DNA of 64,000 nucleotides from Peptoniphilus sp. GNH (GCA_021307325.1 CP089931.1:1202979-1266978); one strand, 5' to 3'. Shown: positions 24,124 through 34,258, counted from the first letter of the stretch. Notes: generated from the sequence alone by a model not told the origin. A program made the numbers and translations.

Positions 24124-24552
24124 CTATGACATTTCATGACAGGATTTGATTAGCTTTGAAGTTTCTTTTAACCCCAGATTGTGAAGTCTATGAATATGTC
24201 TAATATCATAATTCATATCAACTGCTATCTTCTCCCAAGTCTCAAAGCAAAGATATCTTTTTTCAAGAATGACTTGAAGTTCCTTGTTTTGAATTTGTTT
24301 AATTGTTCCAACCATCTCTGCTTTCAAATCTACAAGTTTATCTATATCCCTATTAATTTCTTCTTGAAGATCTACAATCTTAACAATAGTATCTTCAAGT
24401 TTAGATGTTCCTCTACTAGGACTCTTGGGCATATCTGATAAGGTCGATGTAGCTTTTGTAGCTAAGGCATTTAAACTTTCAACTTGCTCTAGCTTACTGT
24501 TAATTCTCTTGTCTAAATAAAAAGCTTGTTTTAAATATTCTTTTGCATTCAT
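24124..24552 (-). CDS. DUF1492 / sigma-region-4-like phage regulator
   Basis: 142 aa. MNAKEYLKQAFYLDKRINSK, KATSTLSDMPKSPSRGTSKL and the C-terminal RYLCFETWEKIAVDMNYDIR then HIHRLHNLGLKE are highly characteristic of DUF1492, whose C-terminal part resembles the helix-turn-helix of sigma region 4. Proteins of this type (like ArpU/RinA) switch on late phage genes. Its position, last of the early genes and just before packaging genes, fits. Confidence 0.85.
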   Translation of the reverse strand: MNAKEYLKQAFYLDKRINSKLEQVESLNALATKATSTLSDMPKSPSRGTSKLEDTIVKIVDLQEEINRDIDKLVDLKAEMVGTIKQIQNKELQVILEKRYLCFETWEKIAVDMNYDIRHIHRLHNLGLKETSKLIKSCHEMS

Positions 24553-24599
24553 TTCTTACCTCCATAAGTATTGAGGTAAGTTCTCTATAGAACCTCTAC

Positions 24600-25943
<1,344 letters not shown>

Positions 25944-26225
25944 TTAGTCACCTCCGATTCTCTTCATTATTTCATCAATGTTTTCTTTTGAATCAAGAAC
26001 ATAAACCTTAAAACCTAAATCTTTAAATTGCCTTATTCTCTTTTTCTGAATTGGTCTTGGTTCTCCTCCAGGTCTTTTTGTTTCAACAAATCCGATTTTA
26101 CCTTTAGGTAGAAGTATTATCCTATCTGGTATTCCCGTCATTGATGGAGATGTAAATTTAAGACAAAGACCTTCATGGAGTTTCACTTTATCTACCAATG
26201 CTTTTTCTATTTCATTTTCTAACAT
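25944..26225 (-). CDS. VRR-NUC domain nuclease
   Basis: 93 aa, a minimal PD-(D/E)XK nuclease: SPSMTGIPDRIILLPKGKIG with the conserved GxPD, followed by FVETKRPGGEPRPIQKKR (E-x-K and Q). Likely a Holliday-junction or flap nuclease partner of the adjacent SNF2 helicase. ATG at 26225 after GAGG. Confidence 0.92.
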   Translation of the reverse strand: MLENEIEKALVDKVKLHEGLCLKFTSPSMTGIPDRIILLPKGKIGFVETKRPGGEPRPIQKKRIRQFKDLGFKVYVLDSKENIDEIMKRIGGD

Positions 26226-26248
26226 ATAAACCTCTATTTTTAGACATT

Positions 26249-26347
26249 GTGCAAGTCGTGAAACTCTATTATATAACCTTTATATATAACTAAAATTTAA
26301 TTTACTTACTATATAATAGTTATATATATGACATTCACGACCTGCAC
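26249..26347. repeat. Nested AT-rich inverted repeats, candidate phage origin
   Basis: Outer arms of 14 bases, GTGCAAGTCGTGAA (26249-26262) and TTCACGACCTGCAC (26334-26347), match at 13 of 14. Inside are CTATTATATA (26266-26275) with TATATAATAG (26310-26319), and overlapping TTATATATAAC-type arms (26280-26290 with 26319-26328). The middle is almost only A/T. It fills the only sizeable gap in the replication module, right behind the primase-helicase gene. Could also be a regulatory RNA structure. Confidence 0.6.
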
Positions 26348-26358
26348 TTCTTGTATTT

Positions 26359-28587
26359 TTACACAAAATCTGACTTTAATTTAAGTCCATTAATCACAAT
26401 TCCTTGATTAGTTTTTCTCCTCATAAATCCATTGGATGAAAGAGCAGAATAAAAATCTGTTGTAGACCTTACATAATCTCCAGTTCTTAAACAATAGGCT
26501 CTATATTCTTGATAGACTTCTCCAGACTTTTCTTCATAGGATGAATCAATCTCACAACACTCATTTAAGAAATGCTTGAACCAGTTATTTGATTCCTTAT
26601 ATTCATTGATGGCATCTGCTACTTTTTTAGGTAGGCTGAATTTAAAATCTTCATCAATAGCCTTTTTAGCACCCTCGATTAACCACTTGAGAACTGCTCC
26701 CCCAGCCTTATCTACTAAATAATCAGTGTAGTTTTTAATATCACTACTGCCCTCTATCTTTGCCTCAAATGGAATTACAATGAGTCTTCTCCAGGTTCCT
26801 TCATCTAAGGCACCCACCTTTGGTAGGTGGTTAGTATATAGGACAAGGGTATGAGAAGGTATGAACTTAAACGGATCTCGATATTTTTTCTCTGCTACAA
26901 TTTCATCCGTAGAACAAAGCTGTTTTACGTTTGAAGTATTTAACCTTAATCCTTCTTGAAGTTCAGCTGCAATTAAAAGCCTTTTGCCTCTTGTTTCAGC
27001 AAGTTCTGGTTTAGCATTTCGCTTAGAATTAACTGTAAGAATATCTGCAGAGATTGACCCACTGTAAAGATTTAGAACTCTTGAGATAGTATTCCAAAAT
27101 GTGGACTTGCCATTTCTTCCATCACCATAAGCTATAATTAGAGCCTCAATATAGACCTTTCCGATTAAAGAAATACCAGCCACTTTCTGCACATATTCTA
27201 TAAGTTCTTTATCATTTACAAAAAAGGTATTCAAGGCATCAAGCCATATATCCATATTTTCATTACTTGGATCTACAGAGGTTTCTTTGGTTATATAGTC
27301 ATCTGCCTTATGCTCTCTACACTCTCCAGTTTTCAAATCTACTGTAAATGACGGAGTGTTTAACAAAAACTCATCCACATCAAGTTCTCTTTGGTCTATT
27401 TCAAGCATTGGCTTTGATTCTTTTAAAGTTGCATGGATGGCTCTGGTGTCTCCTCGTTTTACAGCATATTTCTTATATGCCTCAAGCAAAGTTAATTTAT
27501 AATAAATAGATTTTTGATTTTTATCAAAAACCTCCATTGCCTTTTTCTCACTCATAGAAGACATAATATCCCTAATTCCTGATTTCTTAATGTCTTCATC
27601 CATTTTCAAAAGTTCATTGTCTATTTCTTCTATTTGTTTTAAAACTAAATCTTGAGAGTATCCTTGTGCTTTTAGTTCAGATTCCTCCCAGTAAGAGTCG
27701 TTGTAAACAAGAAAACCTGTAGAAGGAGAAAAACGAATTCTGTCTTGGTATTCTCTAACAAAAACTTCTGCTTGACCTATGTCTGAAAATTCAGAAGGTC
27801 TCAAATTTATTCCTTCAGTGTATTCTTCAGGTGGTATATAATCTTCACTTGCTGCTACCTTTTTATAGAATTTACAAGCTGACCTCCAGATTTGTTCTAA
27901 CTCCTCATCTGCTAATGGTGGAGAACAAAGGCTGGCTTTTTTATCGAATAACTCTCTTGCCTCATCTGTATTTCCATATCGAATTAGAATCCTACCTGCA
28001 AAATGATTCATGGTTGAATTTCTAGAGCCTTCCTGAATCAAGTCTTGAGAGTTATCAAAATTTTCAAAGTTATCTTTTAAAATATCAGTTATATATTTCT
28101 TCCCCCTAATTATTTCAACAGCAGGATTCTTAACTCCAAAGAAAAACCTCGCTCCATCTAAGGCATTGCCATCAAAGAAAGTATAAGTCTCTGACAATCT
28201 TTCTTTGATGCCTACATATTCAGCTAAATTTGTGACCTTTGGAATTGGAAAATATATGTGCATTCTTGGTCTTGCAGCTTTTCCATTTTTTTCTTTTCTA
28301 TGGTTTCTGCTATAAACTATGGCAAATTTAACTCCGTCAAATATTCTCTTTAAATCATTAGCTGAAATCCAATCATCTGGATTTTCTGAATGGTCGTTGT
28401 CTATATCCATGGGAACACATTCTGACTCTATAAAATTATCGTTGGACCTGTAGGAATTTTTATACTTAGCCATTACATGGTCAAAACTCGCAGCTTTCTC
28501 AAAAGACCTAACATCTACTGCATTGACCTCATTTGGATAAACACAATTTGACTCAACTCCTATTAAATTTGAGGTGTATATTTTCAA
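26359..28587 (-). CDS. Phage primase-helicase (AEP primase fused to SF3/D5 helicase)
   Basis: 742 aa. Residues ~1-180 are an archaeo-eukaryotic-type primase: CVPMDIDNDHSENP supplies the metal-binding acids, followed by VYSRNHR and RPRMHIYFPI. A PriCT-1-like helical domain follows (STMNHFAGRILIRYGNTDEA). Then a D5_N region and an SF3 helicase with Walker A AYGDGRNGKSTF at ~485-496, Walker B KRLLIAAELQ and a sensor TLVLYTNHLPKVG. The C-terminus is a winged-helix-like domain. Starts at TTG 28587 with AAGGAGG upstream. This is the central replication initiator/fork enzyme of the phage and may act at the adjacent inverted repeat. Confidence 0.92.
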   Translation of the reverse strand: MKIYTSNLIGVESNCVYPNEVNAVDVRSFEKAASFDHVMAKYKNSYRSNDNFIESECVPMDIDNDHSENPDDWISANDLKRIFDGVKFAIVYSRNHRKEKNGKAARPRMHIYFPIPKVTNLAEYVGIKERLSETYTFFDGNALDGARFFFGVKNPAVEIIRGKKYITDILKDNFENFDNSQDLIQEGSRNSTMNHFAGRILIRYGNTDEARELFDKKASLCSPPLADEELEQIWRSACKFYKKVAASEDYIPPEEYTEGINLRPSEFSDIGQAEVFVREYQDRIRFSPSTGFLVYNDSYWEESELKAQGYSQDLVLKQIEEIDNELLKMDEDIKKSGIRDIMSSMSEKKAMEVFDKNQKSIYYKLTLLEAYKKYAVKRGDTRAIHATLKESKPMLEIDQRELDVDEFLLNTPSFTVDLKTGECREHKADDYITKETSVDPSNENMDIWLDALNTFFVNDKELIEYVQKVAGISLIGKVYIEALIIAYGDGRNGKSTFWNTISRVLNLYSGSISADILTVNSKRNAKPELAETRGKRLLIAAELQEGLRLNTSNVKQLCSTDEIVAEKKYRDPFKFIPSHTLVLYTNHLPKVGALDEGTWRRLIVIPFEAKIEGSSDIKNYTDYLVDKAGGAVLKWLIEGAKKAIDEDFKFSLPKKVADAINEYKESNNWFKHFLNECCEIDSSYEEKSGEVYQEYRAYCLRTGDYVRSTTDFYSALSSNGFMRRKTNQGIVINGLKLKSDFV

Positions 28588-28974
28588 TTAGGATACCTCC
28601 TTTATATAGCGAATCTTCATTTTTCTCTTCTCAGCAACTCTTATTTCTTCAGCCATTCCAGGACTTATGTTGTCACCAAAGACCCAGATTTCTTCGCATT
28701 TTCCAAGAAGGACATAATTAAAATGCATTGCAAGTCTTCTCTCACTTTCATCACTCATAAACTGAGGAAATAAAAGATGTGGTGCTATTGGTATATTTCC
28801 TCTATCCAAGGCATAGCGAGAATAAGTTCTTGCCTTGATGACATTATTTTTTACATCTCCAGAAAATGGACTGCAGATATATACCAAGGGATAATATCTC
28901 TTCTCTGTATTTTTAATTGCTTGATAAGGAGTGGGATCCTTGTACCCACTCCTATTGTATAGTTTTTTATTCAT
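28588..28974 (-). CDS. DUF4406/DUF7768-like nucleotide-fold phage protein
   Basis: 128 aa. Pattern VYICSPFSGDVKNNVIKART, GNIPIAPHLLFPQFMSDESE, LLGKCEEIWVFGDNISPGMA then EEIRVAEKRKMKI resembles the nucleoside 2-deoxyribosyltransferase-like (Rossmann) family frequent in phage replication modules. The acidic residues of EEIWVFG and GMAEEI are kept. Enzymatic activity unproven; may act on modified nucleotides. Overlaps the zinc-ribbon gene by 8 bases. Confidence 0.7.
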   Translation of the reverse strand: MNKKLYNRSGYKDPTPYQAIKNTEKRYYPLVYICSPFSGDVKNNVIKARTYSRYALDRGNIPIAPHLLFPQFMSDESERRLAMHFNYVLLGKCEEIWVFGDNISPGMAEEIRVAEKRKMKIRYIKEVS

Positions 28975-29167
28975 AAATATCCCTCATTGTTTCACTACAA
29001 GTATTACAGCAAACTTGAGTAGAAAATAAATCGCCATCTTCCAATACTTCAACTAAATCGACTCGAACTTCTTTTCCACACTTTGGACAGGTGCAAAAGA
29101 CATTCTCATCATTTATTTCAATGCTTATTTCCATAGAATCATTGATTTTTTCTTTCACATAAAACAT
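28967..29167 (-). CDS. Small zinc-ribbon phage protein
   Basis: 66 aa from the ATG at 29167 (GGAGGTACAAA upstream; a longer frame to 29200 has no site). Four-cysteine ribbon: CTCPKCGKEV and QVCCNTCSETM. Its start overlaps the end of the rha gene by 29 bases. Function unknown; could bind nucleic acid or a partner of the replication complex. Confidence 0.7.
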   Translation of the reverse strand: MFYVKEKINDSMEISIEINDENVFCTCPKCGKEVRVDLVEVLEDGDLFSTQVCCNTCSETMRDIYE

Positions 29168-29828
29168 TTTGTACCTCCAATTTTTGCTTGTACCATTCAA
29201 GGTGTTTCTTTCTATCTTTATAATTAGGAAATGCTACTAATAAACCAATATCTACCTTTTGCAAGGTTTCAATCATCTCTATTTGTGATTGATTCAGATA
29301 TGGTCTTATACTTTTTCCTTTTGGTATATCATTTTCTAGTCTAAATTCTTTTGCACTCTTACCTAAAACGATACGATTCAGCATGTTACACTCATTACTA
29401 AAGTGATAAGCTTTTGGATTGTCATGAAGCAATCTTATATTCTCAGTTAAAAGAGGGAACTCATTTCTAGCTGATACTAGAGTCTTTATGAATTCTTCCA
29501 TCTCGTTAAATTTCTTAATATAGAGCTCTTTAAATTTCATGGCTTTTTTGCCCGTGTAACCCATAGCTAAAATAGTAAATCCATCTCTAGTTAATAAATA
29601 ACATGGTAGATTTCTTCCAGTTACATCCTTATAACTGCTGAGCTCAAAATTGAGTTCAATAAATTCTTCACTGAGCCCAGATTTGGGTTGAGTGATTGTT
29701 TGTATATCTCTTATAACATGAGAGTGCCTTTTTTCAAAAAATTCTGCTACAAATCTACTGTCCACTCTAGCAATATCATTGTGATCTGCAAATATTCCAT
29801 AATCGTTCTTTGGTATTAATTCCTTCAT
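29139..29828 (-). CDS. Rha family phage regulatory protein
   Basis: 229 aa. N-terminal Rha domain: VDSRFVAEFFEKRHSHVIRD and LPCYLLTRDGFTILAMGYTG then KKAMKFKELYIKKFNEME. The C-terminal ~110 residues (MLNRIVLGKSAKEFRLENDI, PKGKSIRPYLNQSQIEMIE) form a second helical domain like the KilA/ORF6C-type partners. Rha proteins bind DNA and interfere with phage growth in certain hosts. Lies just upstream in position to the primase genes and is preceded by the repeated hairpin at 29868-29909. Confidence 0.9.
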   Translation of the reverse strand: MKELIPKNDYGIFADHNDIARVDSRFVAEFFEKRHSHVIRDIQTITQPKSGLSEEFIELNFELSSYKDVTGRNLPCYLLTRDGFTILAMGYTGKKAMKFKELYIKKFNEMEEFIKTLVSARNEFPLLTENIRLLHDNPKAYHFSNECNMLNRIVLGKSAKEFRLENDIPKGKSIRPYLNQSQIEMIETLQKVDIGLLVAFPNYKDRKKHLEWYKQKLEVQNVLCERKNQ

Positions 29829-29867
29829 TGAATTACCTCCTGTAAATTTTTTCGAGGTTTCCCTCCT

Positions 29868-29909
29868 AAATCACAGGCAAAGAAATAGAGGAGATTTTTA
29901 ACCCCCTCT
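29868..29909 (-). promoter_or_regulatory. Intergenic hairpin element, copy A
   Basis: Minus-strand hairpin at 29887-29909 (arms AGAGGGGG and TCTCCTCT around TTAAAAA), directly followed by TTTCTTTGCCTGTGATTT (29868-29885). The same loop and the same 18-base 3' flank recur at 34216-34258 with a different stem. Sits between the DNA polymerase stop and the rha gene. May be an attenuator/terminator. Confidence 0.65.
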
Positions 29910-31841
29910 TTAATCTTTTTTATAAAATTCACTTTCAAATCCATCTGCATCCAAGATAAGTCCATCCGCCCATTCTGGAACAACGGACATGATTTCATTT
30001 ACTTCCTCGATACTAGATGAATCACTTTCTATTACAACTTCGTCATGGATATGCATGACGATATTAAATCCTTTCTTCTCAAGTCTCATCATAGCCTCTG
30101 CTAAAATATCTCTGGCTATTGCTTGAACTATATTCTCTACAAATTTACCACCATAGGATTCTATTTTGTCCCATTTATTTCCTACTACAATTCCTTCATA
30201 GACAATTGATTCTCCACCAAATCGATTCATCCCGATTTTTGCCTTTGGATAAGCAAGTCGTCTTTTTGAGGGTAGTTCTATGAATAGGATGCCTTTTTCA
30301 TAGCTGATAACTAGGCTCTTATATTCTTCCTTAGTTCTAGTCTTTACAACTCTTTTTACGACTGAATCTATGTCCCACCAAAGACACACTATATTTGGAT
30401 TAGCCTCTCGCCAGGAATCAACTATTGATTGAAGTTCATCTTCTGATAAACCCATCTCAATACCACCCATTGCTTTTAGAGCGCCTAAGGCCCCTTGATA
30501 ACCACAGGCTAAAGTCGCTATCTTTCCTTTTTGTCTAAGATGTCCATTTATTCCGTGCTTTTCAACTTGCACTCCAAACATTCTTGATGCTGTTCTGCAA
30601 TAAATGTCTTCTCCATTTTCAAATGCATCTAGTACCCATTGTTCTCCTGCAAGCCATGCAAGGACACGGGCCTCTATTGCTGAAAAGTCTGAAATAATAA
30701 ACCTTGTGCCTTCTTTTGCTATAAAGGCTGTCCTTATTAATTGGGATAAAATATCAGACGGGGATTCATAGAGAATTTCCAAAGTTTCGTAATTTCCATT
30801 TTTTACAAGACTCCTAGCAAGCTCTAAATCCTTTAGATTGTTTCTCCTTAAGTTTTGAACTTGAATAAGTCTGCCTGAATATCTACCAGTTCTATTTGCC
30901 CCATAAAATTGGATCAGACCTCTTGCTCGATTGTCTTTTCCTTTTACATTTTTCATAGCATCATATTTTCTAACTGAGGACTTAGATAATTCTTGTCTAA
31001 GTTCCAATACTTCTTTTATGTCTCCTTCAGCATTTTTAAGAGCAGACTCTACATCTTTTTTAGCTAAGGAATCTATCTCTAATCCCTTTTTATTTAGCCA
31101 TTCTTTTAGCTGTAAGGGAGAATTTGGATTTTCAAGACCAGTTAATTCTATGGCTCTGTCCATATTTTCTTCTCGTAATATTTCATCGAATTTAATTGCT
31201 GAATCAACTAAAACTTCATCAATTAAAATTCCTCTATCGTTGATATTCTGATCTATACAGTAGTTTTCCCATTCTGATTGAGGCATAGGAAAGGCTGATA
31301 GTTTTTTCTTTATAGCCATTTCTGTTTCCACATCTCTTTGGTTATATTCCATAAAGGTAGACCACTTTTCTAAATCATGATGTGGTAAATTTCTTGTCCT
31401 CATACCATTGGTCTTAGTAGGTTTACAAGGAATAGAGAAATATCTTATGAGAGCTTTCCCTTCATTCATCTTTTGTTTATCAAGTTTTAAAACCTCTCCT
31501 ACTTTTTCAAGCGATAGAGGTAACCCTAGATAGGCTGACCAAATCATGGTGCAGTACCAACCTTGAGGTTTTAGCCTTTCGCCAAGGAATCTTGATAGGC
31601 ACACTCTTTCAAAGTTTGCATTAAATGCCCACTTTTCAATAGATTCATCCTTTAATGCTTGTAATATTTCTTCATGAATAATCTCTCCACTTGCCAAATC
31701 TATTACCTTAACTTCTCCATCATCAATAGAATAGGCAAAGAGGAGGATTTCAAAATCCTCACTCTCGGCATATTTATATACACCACTTTTGCCTAAATCA
31801 AATGAAGAATAGGTCTCAAGATCTATGGACAATCTCTTCAT
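29910..31841 (-). CDS. Phage DNA polymerase, family A
   Basis: 643 aa from the ATG at 31841. N-terminal 3'-5' exonuclease: MKRLSIDLETYSSFDLGKSG has the DxE motif and a later Asp is in NANFERVCLSRFL. Polymerase domain: motif A FIISDFSAIEARVLAWLAGE, motif B GKIATLACGYQGALGALKAM, motif C VMHIHDEVVIESD. Shorter than PolI, with no 5' nuclease domain, as in other prophage replicases of this type. Start region overlaps the preceding small membrane-protein gene by 26 bases and lacks a strong ribosome binding site, suggesting coupling. Confidence 0.94.
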   Translation of the reverse strand: MKRLSIDLETYSSFDLGKSGVYKYAESEDFEILLFAYSIDDGEVKVIDLASGEIIHEEILQALKDESIEKWAFNANFERVCLSRFLGERLKPQGWYCTMIWSAYLGLPLSLEKVGEVLKLDKQKMNEGKALIRYFSIPCKPTKTNGMRTRNLPHHDLEKWSTFMEYNQRDVETEMAIKKKLSAFPMPQSEWENYCIDQNINDRGILIDEVLVDSAIKFDEILREENMDRAIELTGLENPNSPLQLKEWLNKKGLEIDSLAKKDVESALKNAEGDIKEVLELRQELSKSSVRKYDAMKNVKGKDNRARGLIQFYGANRTGRYSGRLIQVQNLRRNNLKDLELARSLVKNGNYETLEILYESPSDILSQLIRTAFIAKEGTRFIISDFSAIEARVLAWLAGEQWVLDAFENGEDIYCRTASRMFGVQVEKHGINGHLRQKGKIATLACGYQGALGALKAMGGIEMGLSEDELQSIVDSWREANPNIVCLWWDIDSVVKRVVKTRTKEEYKSLVISYEKGILFIELPSKRRLAYPKAKIGMNRFGGESIVYEGIVVGNKWDKIESYGGKFVENIVQAIARDILAEAMMRLEKKGFNIVMHIHDEVVIESDSSSIEEVNEIMSVVPEWADGLILDADGFESEFYKKD

Positions 31842-32016
31842 AGCTATCACTAAGCTTTGTTAATTCTGCTAAATTATTTTTTCTATCTTCTTTTATTTGT
31901 TTTTCTATTTTTCTGATATCTCTATCTAGTTCTTTTAGCTGAGCTTGTAAAAATCCAAGCTTATACCATAAAAAGGACCAAATAGCTAAAACTATCGCTG
32001 TAATTAAATAGTCCAT
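31816..32016 (-). CDS. Small membrane-anchored coiled-coil protein
   Basis: 66 aa: a hydrophobic N-terminus (MDYLITAIVLAIWSFLWYKL) followed by a charged coiled coil (KELDRDIRKIEKQIKEDRKN). ATG at 32016 with GGAGGAAGAA. Found between the ssDNA-binding protein and DNA polymerase genes. Could tether replication proteins at the membrane; that is inference. Confidence 0.6.
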   Translation of the reverse strand: MDYLITAIVLAIWSFLWYKLGFLQAQLKELDRDIRKIEKQIKEDRKNNLAELTKLSDSYEEIVHRS

Positions 32017-32025
32017 TTCTTCCTC

Positions 32026-32577
32026 CTATGCTAAGAAATCTTCGTCATCATCGTCCATGGCGTCAAAGTCATCTGCTGCATTAGACCTATTTCCTAGAGG
32101 TTGACCATCTCTTAGTTTTTGAATATTCCCTAGCCCAACCGCTACGCCTTTATTGCCATTTACATTGTAGGCGTAGAAGTTAAGAGATACCCTCGCATAA
32201 ACTCCTGAGTAAACTTCACTTCTATCAAGAATTGGTTCTACATTTCTATCCACAATTTGAGGTGCTGTCATAGAGTTGGCATTTAAGAAGTATGCATCTG
32301 CATAAGCCTCATCATCTTTTTCTGTGTCACCATCTCTTAATGGAAGTTTGATTGACTTTTTATTTGGCTTCTTTCCATTGAATTTAGAAAGTCCTTCATC
32401 AATAGCAGCATCTACTGCTTTTTCAATCTTCTCAATTGTCTTTTGGTCGCTCTTTGGAATAATGACGGATACTGAGTATCTTTCTTTACCACCATTGATT
32501 GACTTTGGTTCCCAAACATTTGCATAGCTTAATCTAACTTCACCTGTAATTACTTTTGTTTTATTCATATTTGACAT
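32026..32577 (-). CDS. DUF2815 family ssDNA-binding protein
   Basis: 183 aa from the ATG at 32577 (GGAGGTAAATAAT upstream, overlapping the previous stop); the longer frame lacks a site. TGEVRLSYANVWEPKSINGG, KERYSVSVIIPKSDQKTIEK and SGVYARVSLNFYAYNVNGNK match DUF2815, the OB-fold ssDNA-binding protein of these phages. C-terminus is strongly acidic (DDFDAMDDDDEDFLA), as in SSBs that recruit partners. Coupled to the DUF2800 nuclease. Confidence 0.9.
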   Translation of the reverse strand: MSNMNKTKVITGEVRLSYANVWEPKSINGGKERYSVSVIIPKSDQKTIEKIEKAVDAAIDEGLSKFNGKKPNKKSIKLPLRDGDTEKDDEAYADAYFLNANSMTAPQIVDRNVEPILDRSEVYSGVYARVSLNFYAYNVNGNKGVAVGLGNIQKLRDGQPLGNRSNAADDFDAMDDDDEDFLA

Positions 32578-32578
32578 A

Positions 32579-33691
32579 TTATTTACCTCCAAATTCTTCT
32601 TTAACATTGTCAATTTTTACTTCTTCTCGCTTGTCATCAATGCTTACTAAGGTTAACTTTCCTTTTGGTTTTTCTAATAAGTCGCTGATATTTTCATCAA
32701 AGACTTTCTTACCTAGTAACTTAGTCATAGCTGTGATGCCAAGTAACTTTTCTTCAAAGGGATTAAATCCCAGTTCTTTTACTTTGTTAATAACTTCATC
32801 TTCATCTCGGTATTTTCTATTAGATCTACCTTCGACAAGTTTTAGGTCTTTCCACTTATGACCTTTCATCGCTCTTTCCAAAGCGTAGGCCTTAATGTCT
32901 TTGGTCCACTGTTCCAGTTCATCTAGTTTTGGTAGAATCTCTTCAATTTCTTCATCTGATAGTTCTGGTGGTAGGGTAAATTCTTCTTGTGCTAGTCTCA
33001 GATTCTCTTCTGCCCTCTTCCTACATTTATTCTTAGCTTTACAGAATATGCACCATTCTCCACAAGAGAATTCTCCTTCGCCTCTATATGCTTTCTCCGC
33101 TATCTCTCGTACGGATTCTCCCCACTCATAAAGTTCTATCTTTTTAATTTCATAAGTTGAGATATTGCATCTTCTTGGTTGATAGATGTGAAGTACTACT
33201 TTCTCGATATCATAAATTCCATCAAAGAGAGTCAATGCACCAAGTCCGTATAACATGAGTTGTGAATTATCTTTAGCATCTACTAAAACTCCCTGACCAT
33301 ACTTTAGATCTATTACATGAAGTTCTTTTCCTCCAACAACTACACAGTCAGCTGTTCCAAATGACTCTTTAACATAGTCTGATAGGTCAAGTCTTTCTTC
33401 CACAAAGACGGCTGGGCTTTCGTATCTACTTATAACTTCTGCTACGTATGAGGCATATCCTTCAGTTAGCTCATCCATTTCTTCATCATAAAAATCCAAG
33501 TCATCAGTAGGATTTTTGATATTCAAGCCTAATAAATTCTTTAGTTTATACTCTGCTAAGGCATGAGCCGATGTGCCTTCAAGCGCATAAGGACTAACCT
33601 CATCTGCATATTTTTGAGAAAGCCTAACGCTTGGTGGGCAGTGAATCCAACGTGAACTACTTGAGGCAGACAATATTGCGTGAGCACTCAT
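32579..33691 (-). CDS. DUF2800 family Cas4/RecB-like exonuclease
   Basis: 370 aa. PD-(D/E)XK features: SFGTADCVVVGGKELHVIDL and KYGQGVLVDAKDNSQLMLYG. Cysteine cluster SCGEWCIFCKAKNKCRKRA plausibly binds an Fe-S cluster, together with an N-terminal Cys in HCPPSVRLS. This is the 5'-3' exonuclease half of a phage recombination pair with the DUF2815 protein downstream. Start ATG at 33691 overlaps the preceding gene's stop. Confidence 0.9.
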   Translation of the reverse strand: MSAHAILSASSSSRWIHCPPSVRLSQKYADEVSPYALEGTSAHALAEYKLKNLLGLNIKNPTDDLDFYDEEMDELTEGYASYVAEVISRYESPAVFVEERLDLSDYVKESFGTADCVVVGGKELHVIDLKYGQGVLVDAKDNSQLMLYGLGALTLFDGIYDIEKVVLHIYQPRRCNISTYEIKKIELYEWGESVREIAEKAYRGEGEFSCGEWCIFCKAKNKCRKRAEENLRLAQEEFTLPPELSDEEIEEILPKLDELEQWTKDIKAYALERAMKGHKWKDLKLVEGRSNRKYRDEDEVINKVKELGFNPFEEKLLGITAMTKLLGKKVFDENISDLLEKPKGKLTLVSIDDKREEVKIDNVKEEFGGK

Positions 33692-33987
33692 TAGAGTTTC
33701 TCCACATCTGCTACCAAGTCTTTATATTTACTTGGATCAATTTCAGATAACTTTTTAGCCCCATACTTTTCTAAGAGTTCTCTTATTTTAGCTGTATGAC
33801 CTAATCTTGATTTATCGGCTAGTATCTTTCTAACATCTTCAATCTCATATGTCTTTTCTTCTTGCTTTACCTTTTCTTCTTTAGGCAGTTCCTCATCACT
33901 TTCTAATGCTGTGAGAAGGACACCTATACTAGATGCAAGATTCTCTGCATCTTCTTTGATTTCCATCAGTAGCTTTATTCTTGACAC
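33691..33987 (-). CDS. Phage early protein, unknown function
   Basis: 98 aa if started at GTG 33987, which has AAGGAG 6 bases upstream; an upstream in-frame ATG (34029) lies inside the previous gene without a site. Helical and charged: LLMEIKEDAENLASSIGVLL and KILADKSRLGHTAKIRELLE then KYGAKKLSEIDPSKY. The C-terminal half looks like the small helical domain found attached to rRNA/RecT-like phage proteins. Overlaps the next upstream gene by 59 bases. Function unknown. Confidence 0.65.
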   Translation of the reverse strand: MSRIKLLMEIKEDAENLASSIGVLLTALESDEELPKEEKVKQEEKTYEIEDVRKILADKSRLGHTAKIRELLEKYGAKKLSEIDPSKYKDLVADVEKL

Positions 33988-34180
33988 TTTTTTCTCCTTT
34001 CTCGATTTCTCTAACATCCACTGAATCAACTGTCATACCAGGGTCTAATAGATAAATTTGTCTGTAGTCTCCAAACAAAAATTTTATTAATCTGTTTGGA
34101 ATTTTTCCGACTGCACCTTTAAGGACATTTGTCTTTTGTCCTTTCTCATTTGTTACATTGATGATTATTTTGTGCCTCAT
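33929..34180 (-). CDS. Small phage early protein
   Basis: 83 aa from ATG 34180 (GGAGGCAAAC upstream). MRHKIIINVTNEKGQKTNVL and RLIKFLFGDYRQIYLLDPGM resemble a small beta-rich early protein often placed before the recombination genes. The C-terminal ~20 residues overlap the next gene in another frame. Function unknown. Confidence 0.6.
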   Translation of the reverse strand: MRHKIIINVTNEKGQKTNVLKGAVGKIPNRLIKFLFGDYRQIYLLDPGMTVDSVDVREIEKGEKSVKNKATDGNQRRCRESCI

Positions 34181-34215
34181 GTTTGCCTCCTTTCTGAAAG
34201 GGTCATCTCCCTTAC

Positions 34216-34258
34216 AAATCACAGGCAAAGAAAAAGGACGAGTTTTTAACCTCGTCCT
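34216..34258 (-). promoter_or_regulatory. Intergenic hairpin element, copy B
   Basis: Perfect 8-bp stem AGGACGAG/CTCGTCCT around GTTAAAAA (34235-34258), then TTTCTTTGCCTGTGATTT (34216-34233). Loop and 3' flank match copy A at 29868-29909; the stem differs but remains paired. It lies just after the sigma-like gene. Confidence 0.65.

Noticed and set aside
29830-29910. Continuation of DNA polymerase into the hairpin (reading through its stop)
   Set aside because: The polymerase is complete with motif C and a normal C-terminus, and the downstream bases fit a shared RNA hairpin better than coding sequence.
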